NCBI RefSeq assembly: GCF_000622145.1
Contig: NZ_JHWH01000007.1
Location: 62,001-126,000, forward strand
Length of the DNA stretch: 64,000 nt
Source of the DNA: Paracoccus yeei ATCC BAA-599
GTDB lineage: Bacteria; Pseudomonadota; Alphaproteobacteria; Rhodobacterales; Rhodobacteraceae
Direction: 5' to 3'
Shown: positions 1 through 8,836 of the stretch, one piece after another
How positions within the stretch are numbered: position 1 is the stretch's first letter
Layout: each line of letters starts with the position of its first letter
Position numbers and translations under genes: made by a program
Notes under the pieces: model-generated
Told to the model about the DNA's origin: nothing
The model's database searches: none
Seen by the model: the letters and a program-made list of their open reading frames with translations, nothing else

Positions 1-234
1 GAATTCGTCGTACTGGCCCAGGATCGCCGCCGCCGGCACATAGTTCGGGTCCGACAGCCGCGCCCGCGATTCGCCCCGCGCGATCAGCTCGGCCTGGGGG
101 ATGCGCTGGATCGATTCCACCCCCCGGCACAGATTGTCCCAATATTCCGCGACATTGGACGCCCCAGGAAGCTGGGCCGCCATCCCGACGATAGCGATAT
201 CGGTTTCGGAAATCTGACTTTCGTCGAAGGCCAT
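1..234 (-). CDS. Type I polyketide synthase, N-terminal fragment (runs off left edge)
   Basis: The reading frame opens with ATG at 234 and stays open for 78 codons to the window edge, so only the N-terminus is seen. An AGAGG ribosome binding site lies just upstream. Residues 12-25 read DIAIVGMAAQLPGA, followed by a YWDNLCRGVESI segment; this is the classic opening of the beta-ketoacyl synthase domain of modular or iterative type I polyketide synthases. The catalytic Cys and all later domains lie outside the window, so product and domain order cannot be told. The next gene, on the same strand, is an O-antigen polymerase-like membrane protein, which suggests a surface lipid or glycolipid cluster (inference). 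Confidence 0.85.
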   Translation of the reverse strand, partial: MAFDESQISETDIAIVGMAAQLPGASNVAEYWDNLCRGVESIQRIPQAELIARGESRARLSDPNYVPAAAILGQYDEF

Positions 235-333
235 GTCATGCCTCTTCAATGTGGACACGTCGTTTCTGGCAGAAATTAATTTAACAACTGTTGCGCGTAT
301 CAGGGGATAGCGAATCCGGGTCCTTTGACCAAC

Positions 334-1755
334 CTATAAAACCGTCTGGATGCCTGCCTTTTTAGGCAGATACTGCGGGACCGCGGCCGATGTGCCCGTC
401 GCTTCGACGCCGACGAGCAGCCTTCGGGCATTGCCCAGCAGGGCGCCCGCGGCCAGCCAGGTGATGGGCGTCTGCGTCGCGTTGGGAATCAGGTCCAGGC
501 AGTTCATCGCCAGCATCAGCGACAGGCAGCCCAGCGACAGGTATTCCTGCCGCACCGGCCCCCCGCCGCCCTTGGGCATGGCCCGCAGCATGGTGAAGAT
601 CGGCACCAGCAGCAGCAGGAAGATCGCCAGATAGCCGTAGATCCCCTTGGCCCCGATCCAGATCACCCACTGCCCGTCCGGCACCGAGCTGAGCCGCCCG
701 TCGTAGGGATCGTAGAACAGCGGCCGCCCCCAGCCGCCCCAGCCGAACAGGGGCCGTTCCAACGCACGCTCAAGAAGCTGCTCTTCGTTGGTCAGGCGAA
801 ACTCCAGCGACCGGCCCCGTTCGGGCGAGATGGCCATCGCGGTGTCGAGGATGCCCTGCATGGGCGAAAACGGCGTTGCCCTGAGGGTCGGATAGGTAAA
901 GGCCACCGTGGCGACCAGGGCTGCGACAAGCACCATCAGCCGGGGCCGGGCCAGCGCCACCAGGGGCGCGGCCATCAGCGTCTGGATCAGCGCGCCGGCG
1001 GACTTGCACAGCAGGACGATGCAGCCCAGATAGCAAGCGATCAGGATGTTGCGCCCGGTCGGATTGCCCCGCGCCAGGGCGATGGCCGCCAGGAACGCCC
1101 ACATGGTGATCAGCGCGACCCACAGGGGATGCTCCAGGAACACGATGGGTCGATAGCCGCCATAGCGGATGGTCTGGATGAAGTCGTGCTGGAAATAGCC
1201 ATAGACGATGATGTTCGTCTGCGGGCTGAAGCGCAGTTCGAACAGCATCAGCGCGCTGTAGCACAGGATCCCCGTCACCAGCGCCTTCAGCAAAAGCTCG
1301 GCTCCGCGCTGGTTCCACAGCACGTTGTAGCCCATCAGAAACGGAAGCAGCTGCATGAACAGCACCATCGTGTCGCCCATCCCCTGGGTGATCGACATGT
1401 TCGGACGCACGTTGATGCCGTCATACAGCGTGTCGGGATTGGTGATCGTGGTCAGCATGGGGCTGGTGAAGTTCATCACCAGCAGCAGGCTGACGACCAG
1501 GCCCATGGGTGGCGGATGCGGGTCGTCGCGGCGCTGGTCGCGGCTCAGGAACAGCATCAGCCCGGCGCAGAGCGCGGGGATCATCGCCTTGTTGATGCCG
1601 GGAAACAGCGGCAGGTCGATCTCGATCAGCGGGGGCAGGATCAGATAGCCGGACAGCATCGTCCAGACCAGCGCGCGCTGGTGGTCCATGCGCGAAAAGA
1701 TCACCGCGGTGACCACCGGCCAGATCAGCAGCATCAGCAGTGCGAATGCGGGCAA
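334..1755 (-). CDS. O-antigen polymerase/ligase-like integral membrane protein
   Basis: A 473-residue, very hydrophobic protein with about ten or more predicted membrane segments, the usual size of Wzy/WaaL-type enzymes that polymerise or transfer lipid-linked sugar chains at the periplasmic face of the inner membrane. A stretch in the C-terminal half, with NEEQLLERALERPLFGWGGW, resembles the conserved loop of the Wzy_C family, in which an Arg/Glu-rich helix precedes a P-x-x-G-x-G turn. The start is TTG at 1755, placed eight bases after GGGAG; an in-frame ATG lies at 1734 without a good ribosome binding site. It is divergent from the WecG-type gene and followed by the polyketide synthase gene. 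The exact role (polymerase or ligase) is not decidable from sequence. Confidence 0.7.
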   Translation of the reverse strand: MPAFALLMLLIWPVVTAVIFSRMDHQRALVWTMLSGYLILPPLIEIDLPLFPGINKAMIPALCAGLMLFLSRDQRRDDPHPPPMGLVVSLLLVMNFTSPMLTTITNPDTLYDGINVRPNMSITQGMGDTMVLFMQLLPFLMGYNVLWNQRGAELLLKALVTGILCYSALMLFELRFSPQTNIIVYGYFQHDFIQTIRYGGYRPIVFLEHPLWVALITMWAFLAAIALARGNPTGRNILIACYLGCIVLLCKSAGALIQTLMAAPLVALARPRLMVLVAALVATVAFTYPTLRATPFSPMQGILDTAMAISPERGRSLEFRLTNEEQLLERALERPLFGWGGWGRPLFYDPYDGRLSSVPDGQWVIWIGAKGIYGYLAIFLLLLVPIFTMLRAMPKGGGGPVRQEYLSLGCLSLMLAMNCLDLIPNATQTPITWLAAGALLGNARRLLVGVEATGTSAAVPQYLPKKAGIQTVL

Positions 1756-1874
1756 AACCCTGTCTCCCTTGGCCGAAGCGGTGCGGCCTGTTGCGGATCC
1801 GGGCGGAAAGAAGATTGCATTCCCGGCCCGCGCGACCCATCCTGCCCGCAGTCAAGGCCGGATAGTTCCACATC

Positions 1875-2642
1875 ATGCATTTCAGCTTTCCCGACGGCAA
1901 TGCCGTTCGGATCAATTGTCCAGATTCCGCATCCCTGCTGTCGCAGGTCCGCACCCGCCTGAGCCGGGGCCAGGGCTTTGCGCTGGCCACGATCAACGTC
2001 GACCACCTGCAGCGGCTGGCCGAGGATGCGGCCTTCCGCCGGGCCTATGCGGCCCAGGACCTGGTCTGCGCCGACGGCAACCCTATCGTGTGGCTGTCGC
2101 GGCTGGCCGGCAGCCCGGTGCAGCTGGCGCCCGGCTCGGACCTGGTGCTGCCCCTGGCGGCCGAGGCCGCAAGCCTGGGCCTGCCGGTGGCGCTGATCGG
2201 CAGCAGCGATGAATCGCTGGCCCTGGCCGCCCGCGCCATGCAGGACCGCGTGCTGGGGCTGACGGTCGCGCTGACCCATGCGCCGGGCTTTCCCTTCGAC
2301 CCGGACGGAGAGGAGGGCGCCCAGATCATCGACCGCATCCGGGCATCCGGCGCGCGGCTGTGCTTTCTGGCGCTTGGCGCGCCGCGCCAGGAACGCTTTG
2401 CCATCCGGGCGCGGGATGCGCTGGGGACCGTGGGCTTCGCCTCGATCGGGGCGGGGCTGGATTTCCTGTCGGGACACCAGAAGCGCGCGCCCCGGCTGGT
2501 GCGGCAGGCCAGGATGGAATGGCTGTGGCGGGCGCTGTCGAACCCCCGCCGGCTGGCGCTGCGCTATGCCAAGGGCTTCACGATCCTGCCAGGCCATGCC
2601 GTGGCTGCCCTGCGGCAGAGGCGCTCCGGCCCAAACGGCTGA
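1875..2642 (+). CDS. WecG/TagA/CpsF family glycosyltransferase
   Basis: A 255-residue protein of the WecG/TagA/CpsF (GT26) family, which transfers N-acetylmannosaminuronate, N-acetylmannosamine or similar sugars to undecaprenyl-linked acceptors at the cytoplasmic membrane face. Key features are ATINVDH at residues 38-44, the DGNP motif at 67-70, a FLALGAPRQE segment in the C-terminal half and the tail EWLWR...NPRRLALR, typical for the family. The length matches the family norm. It diverges from the O-antigen polymerase-like gene with a 119-base gap and its 3' end overlaps the convergent GT4 gene by 65 bases. The sugar substrate cannot be read from sequence. Confidence 0.88.
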   Translation: MHFSFPDGNAVRINCPDSASLLSQVRTRLSRGQGFALATINVDHLQRLAEDAAFRRAYAAQDLVCADGNPIVWLSRLAGSPVQLAPGSDLVLPLAAEAASLGLPVALIGSSDESLALAARAMQDRVLGLTVALTHAPGFPFDPDGEEGAQIIDRIRASGARLCFLALGAPRQERFAIRARDALGTVGFASIGAGLDFLSGHQKRAPRLVRQARMEWLWRALSNPRRLALRYAKGFTILPGHAVAALRQRRSGPNG

Positions 2643-3816
2643 ACGCCTGCGCCAGGTGACGCATCCGGGCGTCGAACTCGGCCGCGAAATCGTGCCCCTG
2701 GGCATAGGACAGCGCCGCATCCGCCCGAGCCAGCAGCGACGCGCGGTTGCGCTCCAGCCCACCGATCAGCGCGGCCATGGCCGACAAGTCCCCCATCGGC
2801 GCGCACCAGCCGCCCCCGCTGTCGGCGACCAGCGCCGCCAGCATCCGGTTGGCAAAGCCCACCACGGGCAGGCCGCAGCCCATCGCCTCGAGATAGGTGC
2901 AGGACGGGTCGGACTGCACATGGCAGCTGACGAAAACATCGGCCGTCTGGCGCGACAGAGGCACAAGCCGGGTCTCGAAGGGCACGGGTCCGTGCAGCCT
3001 GACCCGGTCCGACAGCCCGCCGGACGCGATGCCTGCGGCGATGTCGTCCTGCAGGCTGCCGGCGCCATAGATGTCCAGCGTGAATGCCACCCCCGCCGCC
3101 TGCAACGCGCGGGCCAGGGGAACCAGCAGGTGCCCGCCCTTCATCGGCTCCAGCCGGCCCGAATGGATCAGCCGCAGGGGCTCGCCCCGGGCATGGCGGT
3201 CGCGGCGGGCCTGCATGTCCGCCGGGGCCGCCATCATGTCCAGCGTCATGCGGTTGTCCAGATAGCGCAGCGGCAGCGGGTTCAGGCCGGCATAGTCGCG
3301 ATCCGCGGGAAAGCCGTTCATCTGGATGCCGTCCGCCGCCCGCAGCGCCGCGCGGCGGTGCCGCTCCTGGCGCAGGTTCCACAGCATGGACCACAGCCGT
3401 CGGGCCGGACCCCGGCTGCGGTCCAGCCGCGCCACCTGCATCCGGGTGTCCAGCGTGTATTCGATGCCATAGACCACCGACAGGCCCCGCGCCCGCGCGG
3501 CCGGGCCAAGGGCCAGCTGCTCGGTCACGTCGGCGGAACACAGCACCAGCCCCGGCCCGTCGCGCAATGCGGATTCCAGCGGCGCATCCGGGGCAAGCAG
3601 GGTCGCCTGGAAGGGCAGCGACGCCGGATCGACGGCCGAGGCAAAGGGCAGCCCCTCTGCGCGCGTCTCACGCAGGACGGCGCGGACCGGCCCCGCCCAT
3701 TGCGCGGCATGAAGCGCCATCCCCGACACGAACTTGTCATCCAGAAGCAGGCGGCCATCGGCCGCACGCCCGGCGGGCACGGCAGCGAAAAGCGTGAGCT
3801 CGGGTCGGGCGGACAT
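2578..3816 (-). CDS. GT4-type glycosyltransferase
   Basis: A 412-residue GT-B fold glycosyltransferase of family GT4. The C-terminal half carries IHSGRLEPMKGGHLL (nucleotide-sugar binding start) and DPSCTYLEAMGCGLPVVGF, the equivalent of the E-x7-E donor-binding motif with Cys where many members have Phe or Gly. The frame is open as far as 4089, but the N-terminal part there is Arg/Pro-rich and unlike a protein; ATG at 3816 (MSARPELTLF) follows AAAGG at nine bases, so I chose it. The 3' end overlaps the convergent WecG-type gene by 65 bases. It probably adds a sugar to the same surface glycan (inference). Confidence 0.82.
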   Translation of the reverse strand: MSARPELTLFAAVPAGRAADGRLLLDDKFVSGMALHAAQWAGPVRAVLRETRAEGLPFASAVDPASLPFQATLLAPDAPLESALRDGPGLVLCSADVTEQLALGPAARARGLSVVYGIEYTLDTRMQVARLDRSRGPARRLWSMLWNLRQERHRRAALRAADGIQMNGFPADRDYAGLNPLPLRYLDNRMTLDMMAAPADMQARRDRHARGEPLRLIHSGRLEPMKGGHLLVPLARALQAAGVAFTLDIYGAGSLQDDIAAGIASGGLSDRVRLHGPVPFETRLVPLSRQTADVFVSCHVQSDPSCTYLEAMGCGLPVVGFANRMLAALVADSGGGWCAPMGDLSAMAALIGGLERNRASLLARADAALSYAQGHDFAAEFDARMRHLAQAFSRLGRSASAAGQPRHGLAGS

Positions 3817-3964
3817 GGCCATCATCCTTTCGATCGGCATCGCCGTCAGAATGGGGCGAAGGCCGACGGCCAACAATGAAATAATCGCCGTGATTTGCAG
3901 GATTGCCGGGGTCCTGTCGGGCCAAAGGGGCGACGGGGCATCGCGGCCCTGTCGCCCGAAGGGT

Positions 3965-5992
3965 TCAGCGCGCGACCAGTTCCTTGTGGTTGCGCTGGTG
4001 CCGTTCCGCCATCTGCCGGGCCTTGGCGCCGGGAACGAAGGGACGGGCCGCCGGGGCGGGCGTCTCGCGCAGTTCCGGGAACAGGGCAAAGATCTCGTCG
4101 CGCGCCGCGGCGCCCAAGGCCTTCAGCGCCTCGGCCCCGGTGTAAAGCGATTCGGTCTCGGCCCCGTTCGACAGGACGATCTCGTGCCGGTCGAACAGGA
4201 TGTGGAAATACTCCACCGTGTCGACGCGAAGCTCCTCGATCCCCTCGATGGCGGTCAGCTGGCGCGCGGCGACCAGAACCTCGGCGGCGCCGAACATGCG
4301 CTTCGCGATGGTCGAGCGGACCAGCACCCGATGCTGGGGCGAGACCAGCAGATCCTGCCGCGGCAGCCCCTGCCCCAGCGCGCCGGCCCGGATGCGGATC
4401 GGGTTCAGCCTGGGCGCCAGCGCCAGGTCGACGCGGTCCAGCGCCCGGCTGCCGATCCAGCGGATCGGTTGCAGCCCGTTGTCGCGGGTCACGACCAGGT
4501 CGCCCGCGCGCAGGTCCTGGACCGCGACCTCTCCGCGCGCCGTCAGGATCATCGTGCCGGCGCAGAAGCAGGGGATGCCGATCGACACCAGCTTTTCGCG
4601 GGTCAGGCTGTCGGGATCGACCCCAGCCAGCCACAGTTCCTCGCCATTCGGGAAGGAAATGACGGCATAGGGATTGCCATACTGGTCGGTATCGGCCCGC
4701 ACCACCACATCGTCCACCTTGATGGGGTTGCCGTCAGCGTCATGCAGGTCGCTGACATCCAGCCGGTCGGCCGGCGCGGGGTTGCCGTCGCTGTCGCGAT
4801 CCCCGCCCAGCGAGAACGCCCGCACCGAATCCGCGCCGAAGCCATCCTGCAGGACCAGCGTATCCGACGAGGCGTCATAGACGTTGCGCCCCGAAAAGAT
4901 GTCGCCCGTCATCGAGATGAAGTCATTGCCCTGGCCGCCGCTGATGGTGTCGGCGCCCCAGCCGCCCTCCAGCGTGTCGTCGCCATTGCTGCCGATGATG
5001 GAATCGTCGCCCCAGTCGGCGAACACGCGATAGCCGTCCACGTTCGCGTTCGACCCGTCGATCACGTCGTTGCCGTTGCCGGTGCGCATGTTCTGCATGT
5101 TCAGGAAACGGATATGCCCGTCAACCCCGCCCAGTGCGTCGATATCGCCCGAACTCGAACTGTCGAAGACCAGATGCACACCCGCGCTGACGCCATTTGC
5201 GTCGGGCGTGGTGCATTGCCAGGCATTCAGCGTATTGAAGCCCGCGCCGCCGTCGTAAATGTCATTGCCGACCGAGGCGTTGCTGTTGCCGTTGCCCCAG
5301 CGAAAGCCGTCATCGCCGCCCTCGCCATAGGCCACGTCGTCGCCGCTGCCGGTCTCGATGACATCGTTGCCCTCGCCGCCGTGAACCACGTCGTTGCCGC
5401 CGCCGCTTTGAATATAGTCGGTACCGGTGCTGCCGTGGATCGTGTCCTCGCCCGCGCCGGAATACAGGCGGATGCCGACCGAATGGATCGGCTGGCCCTG
5501 GCTGTTCAGCCCGTCGTGGTACAGGATCTGCGCGCCGCGGGCATCGACCAGGTTGTCGCCATCGCCCAGATAGACACGCTCGATCCCGTCAAAGGAGATC
5601 TCGTTGCCCAGCGCGTCGGTCGCCTGGCCGTCTTCGGTGTTGGAATAGGTGACGGTCAGCCCTTCCGAGGTGCCCAGGTTCAGGCCCAGCGAATCGCCGC
5701 CGTTGTGGTTGTAGGGGTCAAAGGTATAATTCTCGGAACCGGCGACCGAGGTGACATGCGTATGGCTCTCGTCCCAGACCGGCTGGTGGTCGTCGCCGCC
5801 GACATAGACGTCTCGGTCGGTGCCATCGGCCGAGCCGTTCCAGTACAGCTTGTCGGCCCCTTCACCGCCCCTCACCAGGTCGTCGCCCGCACCACCATCT
5901 AGGATGTCATTGCCCGCGCCGCCGGTCAGCGTATCGTCGTCAGGGGTTCCGATCAGGGTATCCGCACCATCGGTTCCGTCGATAACTGCCAT
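3965..5992 (-). CDS. RTX calcium-binding protein with C-terminal Hint (Hedgehog/intein) domain
   Basis: A 675-residue acidic protein without an N-terminal signal peptide. The first part is rich in nonapeptide RTX repeats (GGAGNDILDGGAGDD and several later clusters up to about residue 370) that bind calcium and usually mark type I secretion substrates. From Cys475 a Hint_2 domain follows: CFCAGTMI, then GDLVVTRDNGLQPIRWIG, the SPQHRVLVR block and FDRHEIVLSNGAETES. Hint domains cleave the peptide bond before the leading Cys. No C-terminal His-Asn-Cys intein end is seen, so cleavage rather than splicing is expected. The start ATG has AGGAG six bases upstream. No type I exporter lies nearby. Confidence 0.85.
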   Translation of the reverse strand: MAVIDGTDGADTLIGTPDDDTLTGGAGNDILDGGAGDDLVRGGEGADKLYWNGSADGTDRDVYVGGDDHQPVWDESHTHVTSVAGSENYTFDPYNHNGGDSLGLNLGTSEGLTVTYSNTEDGQATDALGNEISFDGIERVYLGDGDNLVDARGAQILYHDGLNSQGQPIHSVGIRLYSGAGEDTIHGSTGTDYIQSGGGNDVVHGGEGNDVIETGSGDDVAYGEGGDDGFRWGNGNSNASVGNDIYDGGAGFNTLNAWQCTTPDANGVSAGVHLVFDSSSSGDIDALGGVDGHIRFLNMQNMRTGNGNDVIDGSNANVDGYRVFADWGDDSIIGSNGDDTLEGGWGADTISGGQGNDFISMTGDIFSGRNVYDASSDTLVLQDGFGADSVRAFSLGGDRDSDGNPAPADRLDVSDLHDADGNPIKVDDVVVRADTDQYGNPYAVISFPNGEELWLAGVDPDSLTREKLVSIGIPCFCAGTMILTARGEVAVQDLRAGDLVVTRDNGLQPIRWIGSRALDRVDLALAPRLNPIRIRAGALGQGLPRQDLLVSPQHRVLVRSTIAKRMFGAAEVLVAARQLTAIEGIEELRVDTVEYFHILFDRHEIVLSNGAETESLYTGAEALKALGAAARDEIFALFPELRETPAPAARPFVPGAKARQMAERHQRNHKELVAR

Positions 5993-6120
5993 TACTCGCT
6001 CCTGAAAAATCTTTATACAATCCGCCCTGGCCCAGTGACGGGGCTGCCGAATCCCGTCGGCACATATCTGCCGGTGTAAGCCGAATGTCGCCGGAACAAG
6101 AGCTATCCTTTTGGACAGGA

Positions 6121-7167
6121 TCAGGGGGTCGCGGCACCTGCCAGCACCAGCCAGCGGCTGCCCTGAGCCGCGATATGGACGGCTTCGCCCGGCTGGGGAA
6201 GCCGCGCCGAGGGGGCGTTGAAACGGTCCACGACGACATCCTGCCCGGCCACGCGCAGCCGCAGCCTCTGGACCGAGCCCAGGAACTCGGCCCCCGCCAC
6301 CTCGGCCGGGATGCCGCTGTCGCCAAGCACCAGCCCCTCGGGGCGCGCGGCCAGCGTCAGCGGGCCGGACGGAACCGCGTGATCCAGCCGCACGTCGACC
6401 CCCGCCACGCGCAGATGGCCCGCCGCGCCATCGACCACCTCGGCCGGGAAGCGGTTCAGGGTGCCCACGAAGCCCGCAACGAAATCCGTCGCCGGATGGT
6501 CGTAGATCTCGCGCGGGGTGCCGGTCTGGTCGGCCACACCCTGATGCATGACGACGATGCGGTCCGAGATCGACAGCGCCTCCTCCTGATCGTGGGTGAC
6601 GAAGATGGTGGTGATGCCCAACTGCCGCTGGATCTCGCGGATCTGGTTGCGCAGGGACACGCGGATCTTGGCGTCCAGCGCCGACAAGGGCTCGTCCAGC
6701 AGCAGGACGCGGGGGCGCGGCGCCAGGGCTCGGGCCAGCGCCACGCGCTGCTGCTGACCGCCCGACAGCTGCCAGGGATAGCGCCCGCCCAGGTCGGGCA
6801 GGCCGATCAGTTCCAGCATCTCGGCCACGCGGGACGCGCGCTCGGCCCGGGCCACGCCCGCGACCTTCAGCCCGAAGCCCACGTTCTCGGCGACCGTCAG
6901 GTTCGGGAACAGCGCATAGGCCTGGAACACCATGCCGATGCGGCGCTGGTTCGGGCGCGCCCGCGTGACGTCCTGCCCGTCGATCAGGATGCGCCCGGCG
7001 CTGGGGCTTTCGAACCCCGCCACCATGCGCAGCACCGTGGTCTTTCCGCAGCCCGAGGGGCCCAGAAAGGACACGAACTCGCCCTTTTCGACGGACAGGC
7101 TGAAATCATGCACCACCTTGGTCGGCCCGAAGGATTTTTGCAGGTGGTCCAGGGTCAGAAAGCTCAT
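6121..7167 (-). CDS. ABC transporter ATP-binding protein (POPT/MOI class importer)
   Basis: A 348-residue ATPase with Walker A GPSGCGKTT at residues 36-44, LSGGQQQR signature near 135, Walker B LLLDEPLSALDA and a C-terminal TOBE-like regulatory domain. This architecture is typical of importers for polyamines, Fe(III), opines or phosphonates. Its start overlaps the stop of the upstream permease gene in an ATGA, so it is the last gene of a four-gene operon transcribed as binding protein, permease, permease, ATPase. It energises uptake at the inner membrane. The substrate is not identified. Confidence 0.9.
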   Translation of the reverse strand: MSFLTLDHLQKSFGPTKVVHDFSLSVEKGEFVSFLGPSGCGKTTVLRMVAGFESPSAGRILIDGQDVTRARPNQRRIGMVFQAYALFPNLTVAENVGFGLKVAGVARAERASRVAEMLELIGLPDLGGRYPWQLSGGQQQRVALARALAPRPRVLLLDEPLSALDAKIRVSLRNQIREIQRQLGITTIFVTHDQEEALSISDRIVVMHQGVADQTGTPREIYDHPATDFVAGFVGTLNRFPAEVVDGAAGHLRVAGVDVRLDHAVPSGPLTLAARPEGLVLGDSGIPAEVAGAEFLGSVQRLRLRVAGQDVVVDRFNAPSARLPQPGEAVHIAAQGSRWLVLAGAATP

Positions 7168-7946
7168 CTTTGGGTCCTTCGCACGCCCGCGAGGCGAGAG
7201 ATCAGTTGCATCAGCCCCATGCAGCCCCAGGTGGCGGCAAAGGCGATCACCGCCAGCGCCGCGGGTTCATAGGCGCGGTTCGCGCCCAGAAGCTGCATGT
7301 AGGGGCCGAAGGCCGGGCGGTTCAGCAGCGCCGCCATGGTGAATTCGCCGATGACGATGGCGAATGACAGGAACGCCCCCGACATCACCGCGCCCAGCAC
7401 ATTGGGCAGGATCAGCCGGCCGATGATGCGCGCCCACCCCGCGCCCAGCGATTGTGCGGCCTCGGTCAGCGAGCGCACGTCCATGGTCGAAAGCCCGGTG
7501 TCCACCGCGCGGTACATATAGGGCAGCGCCAGGGTGGCATAGCCGCAGAGCAAGAGCAGGTTGGTCCCGCCCGCCGTGCCGGTCAGCGGCAGGATCGAGC
7601 TGGTGTTGTAAAGCCGGATATAGCCGAAGACCACGACGATCGCCGGGATGACCAGCGGCAGCAGGGTGATGAACTCGATCACCGGGCGCAGGCGCGGCAG
7701 GCGCAGGCGCACCCAATAGGCGGTCGGCACCACCAGAAGCACCCCCAGCACGATGGTCAGCAGCGCCATCATGACCGAATAGCCGAAGGTTTGCCGGAAC
7801 GCAGGGTCCGACAGGACCGATCGGTAGGCGTCCAGTGAATATTCTCCGCGCCGCATCCGCAGCGAGAATTCGACCGTGCCGATCAGCGGCAGCAGGAAAT
7901 AGAGCGCGCCAAGGATCAGCGCCGCCCAGGACCAGACCCGTCTCAT
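7164..7946 (-). CDS. ABC transporter permease (second permease, PotC/PhnV-like)
   Basis: A 260-residue inner membrane protein with about six predicted membrane segments, starting MRRVWSWAALIL. The cytoplasmic EAA loop is seen as LTEAAQSLGAGWARIIGRLI, the site that docks on the ATPase. The start ATG at 7946 overlaps the stop of the other permease (ATGA) and the stop overlaps the ATPase start, giving tight translational coupling. An upstream extension of the open frame to 8264 has no membrane-protein character and is not used. It forms the translocation pore with its partner. Confidence 0.88.
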   Translation of the reverse strand: MRRVWSWAALILGALYFLLPLIGTVEFSLRMRRGEYSLDAYRSVLSDPAFRQTFGYSVMMALLTIVLGVLLVVPTAYWVRLRLPRLRPVIEFITLLPLVIPAIVVVFGYIRLYNTSSILPLTGTAGGTNLLLLCGYATLALPYMYRAVDTGLSTMDVRSLTEAAQSLGAGWARIIGRLILPNVLGAVMSGAFLSFAIVIGEFTMAALLNRPAFGPYMQLLGANRAYEPAALAVIAFAATWGCMGLMQLISRLAGVRRTQR

Positions 7947-8788
7947 CGCAGCCACCGCTCGGCGCGGGCGCGCATGACGACATAGGCGAGGTTCGCAAGC
8001 CCGGTGATGACGATCATGCCAAAGGCCATGGCATAGCCCAGATGCGGGTCCTGCAGCACGTCGCCCCGGATCTGCGCGAACAGCATGATCGGCACGATGG
8101 ACAGCGACGAGCCGGTCAGCGCATAGGCCGTCGCCACTGCCCCGAAGCTGTTGGCAAAGAGCAGCGCGAAGGTGCCCAGAAGCGACGGGAACAGGATCGG
8201 CAGCGCCACCATGCGCCAGTACTGGAAGGTCGAGGCGCCCAGCACCTCGGCCGCCTCGCGCCATTCGCGCCGCAGCCCCTCAAGCGCCGGGGTGATGATC
8301 AGGATCATCAAGGGGATCTGGAAGAACAGATAGGTCAGCGTCAGGCCCCAGAACGACAGCAGGTTGAAGCCCATGGCATAGATGTTGATGCCGAACCACT
8401 GCCGCAGCAGCATGGTCACCAGCCCGACCCGCCCCAGCGTCGAGATGAAGGCGAAGGCCAGCGGCACCCCGGCAAAGTTCGAGGCGACGCCCGAGAATGT
8501 CATCAGCGGCGCCTTGATCCAGCCGGGCAGGCCGCCCATGACCACGGCGGCCGCCATGGCAAAGCCGATCAGGCAACCCAGCGCCGCCGAGGCCAGCGAG
8601 ATCTGGATCGAGATCGTGAAACTGTCCACGATGCGCGGTGACCACAGCCCGGCCAGGTTGGCCAGCGTGAACCCGCCCTGCGGCGTCTGGAAGGCGCCGA
8701 TGACGATGTTCATCGTCGGCAATACCAGAAACAACAGCGCGAAGGCGAAAAAGGGCAGGACGCCCAGCCAGTTCCAGCCCGTTCTCAT
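7943..8788 (-). CDS. ABC transporter permease (first permease, PotB/PhnU-like)
   Basis: A 281-residue inner membrane protein with about six membrane segments. It has an N-terminal helix (NWLGVLPFFAFALLFLVLP), a periplasmic loop and the EAA-like loop REAAEVLGASTFQYWRMVAL. It heads the permease pair, lies 48 bases after the binding-protein gene and overlaps the next permease by four bases. The family (binding-protein-dependent transport inner membrane component) is clear; the substrate follows from the binding protein and is not resolved. Confidence 0.88.
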   Translation of the reverse strand: MRTGWNWLGVLPFFAFALLFLVLPTMNIVIGAFQTPQGGFTLANLAGLWSPRIVDSFTISIQISLASAALGCLIGFAMAAAVVMGGLPGWIKAPLMTFSGVASNFAGVPLAFAFISTLGRVGLVTMLLRQWFGINIYAMGFNLLSFWGLTLTYLFFQIPLMILIITPALEGLRREWREAAEVLGASTFQYWRMVALPILFPSLLGTFALLFANSFGAVATAYALTGSSLSIVPIMLFAQIRGDVLQDPHLGYAMAFGMIVITGLANLAYVVMRARAERWLR

Positions 8789-8836
8789 CTTGTCCCCGTC
8801 CGACTGGCCCCGCCCGCTGGGGGCGGGGCCGATGGA

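Noticed and set aside
1..6. GAATTC at the first base of the window
   Set aside because: An EcoRI site at a window edge is likely chance and has no biological meaning here.
3734..5902. 722-codon plus-strand frame opposite the RTX/Hint gene
   Set aside because: Shadow of the repeated RTX coding sequence; composition of Val, Ala, Asp and Gln with no domain.
4900..5950. Short repeats in the DNA that might suggest a CRISPR or satellite array
   Set aside because: They encode RTX nonapeptides in frame, with unequal spacing and no spacers.
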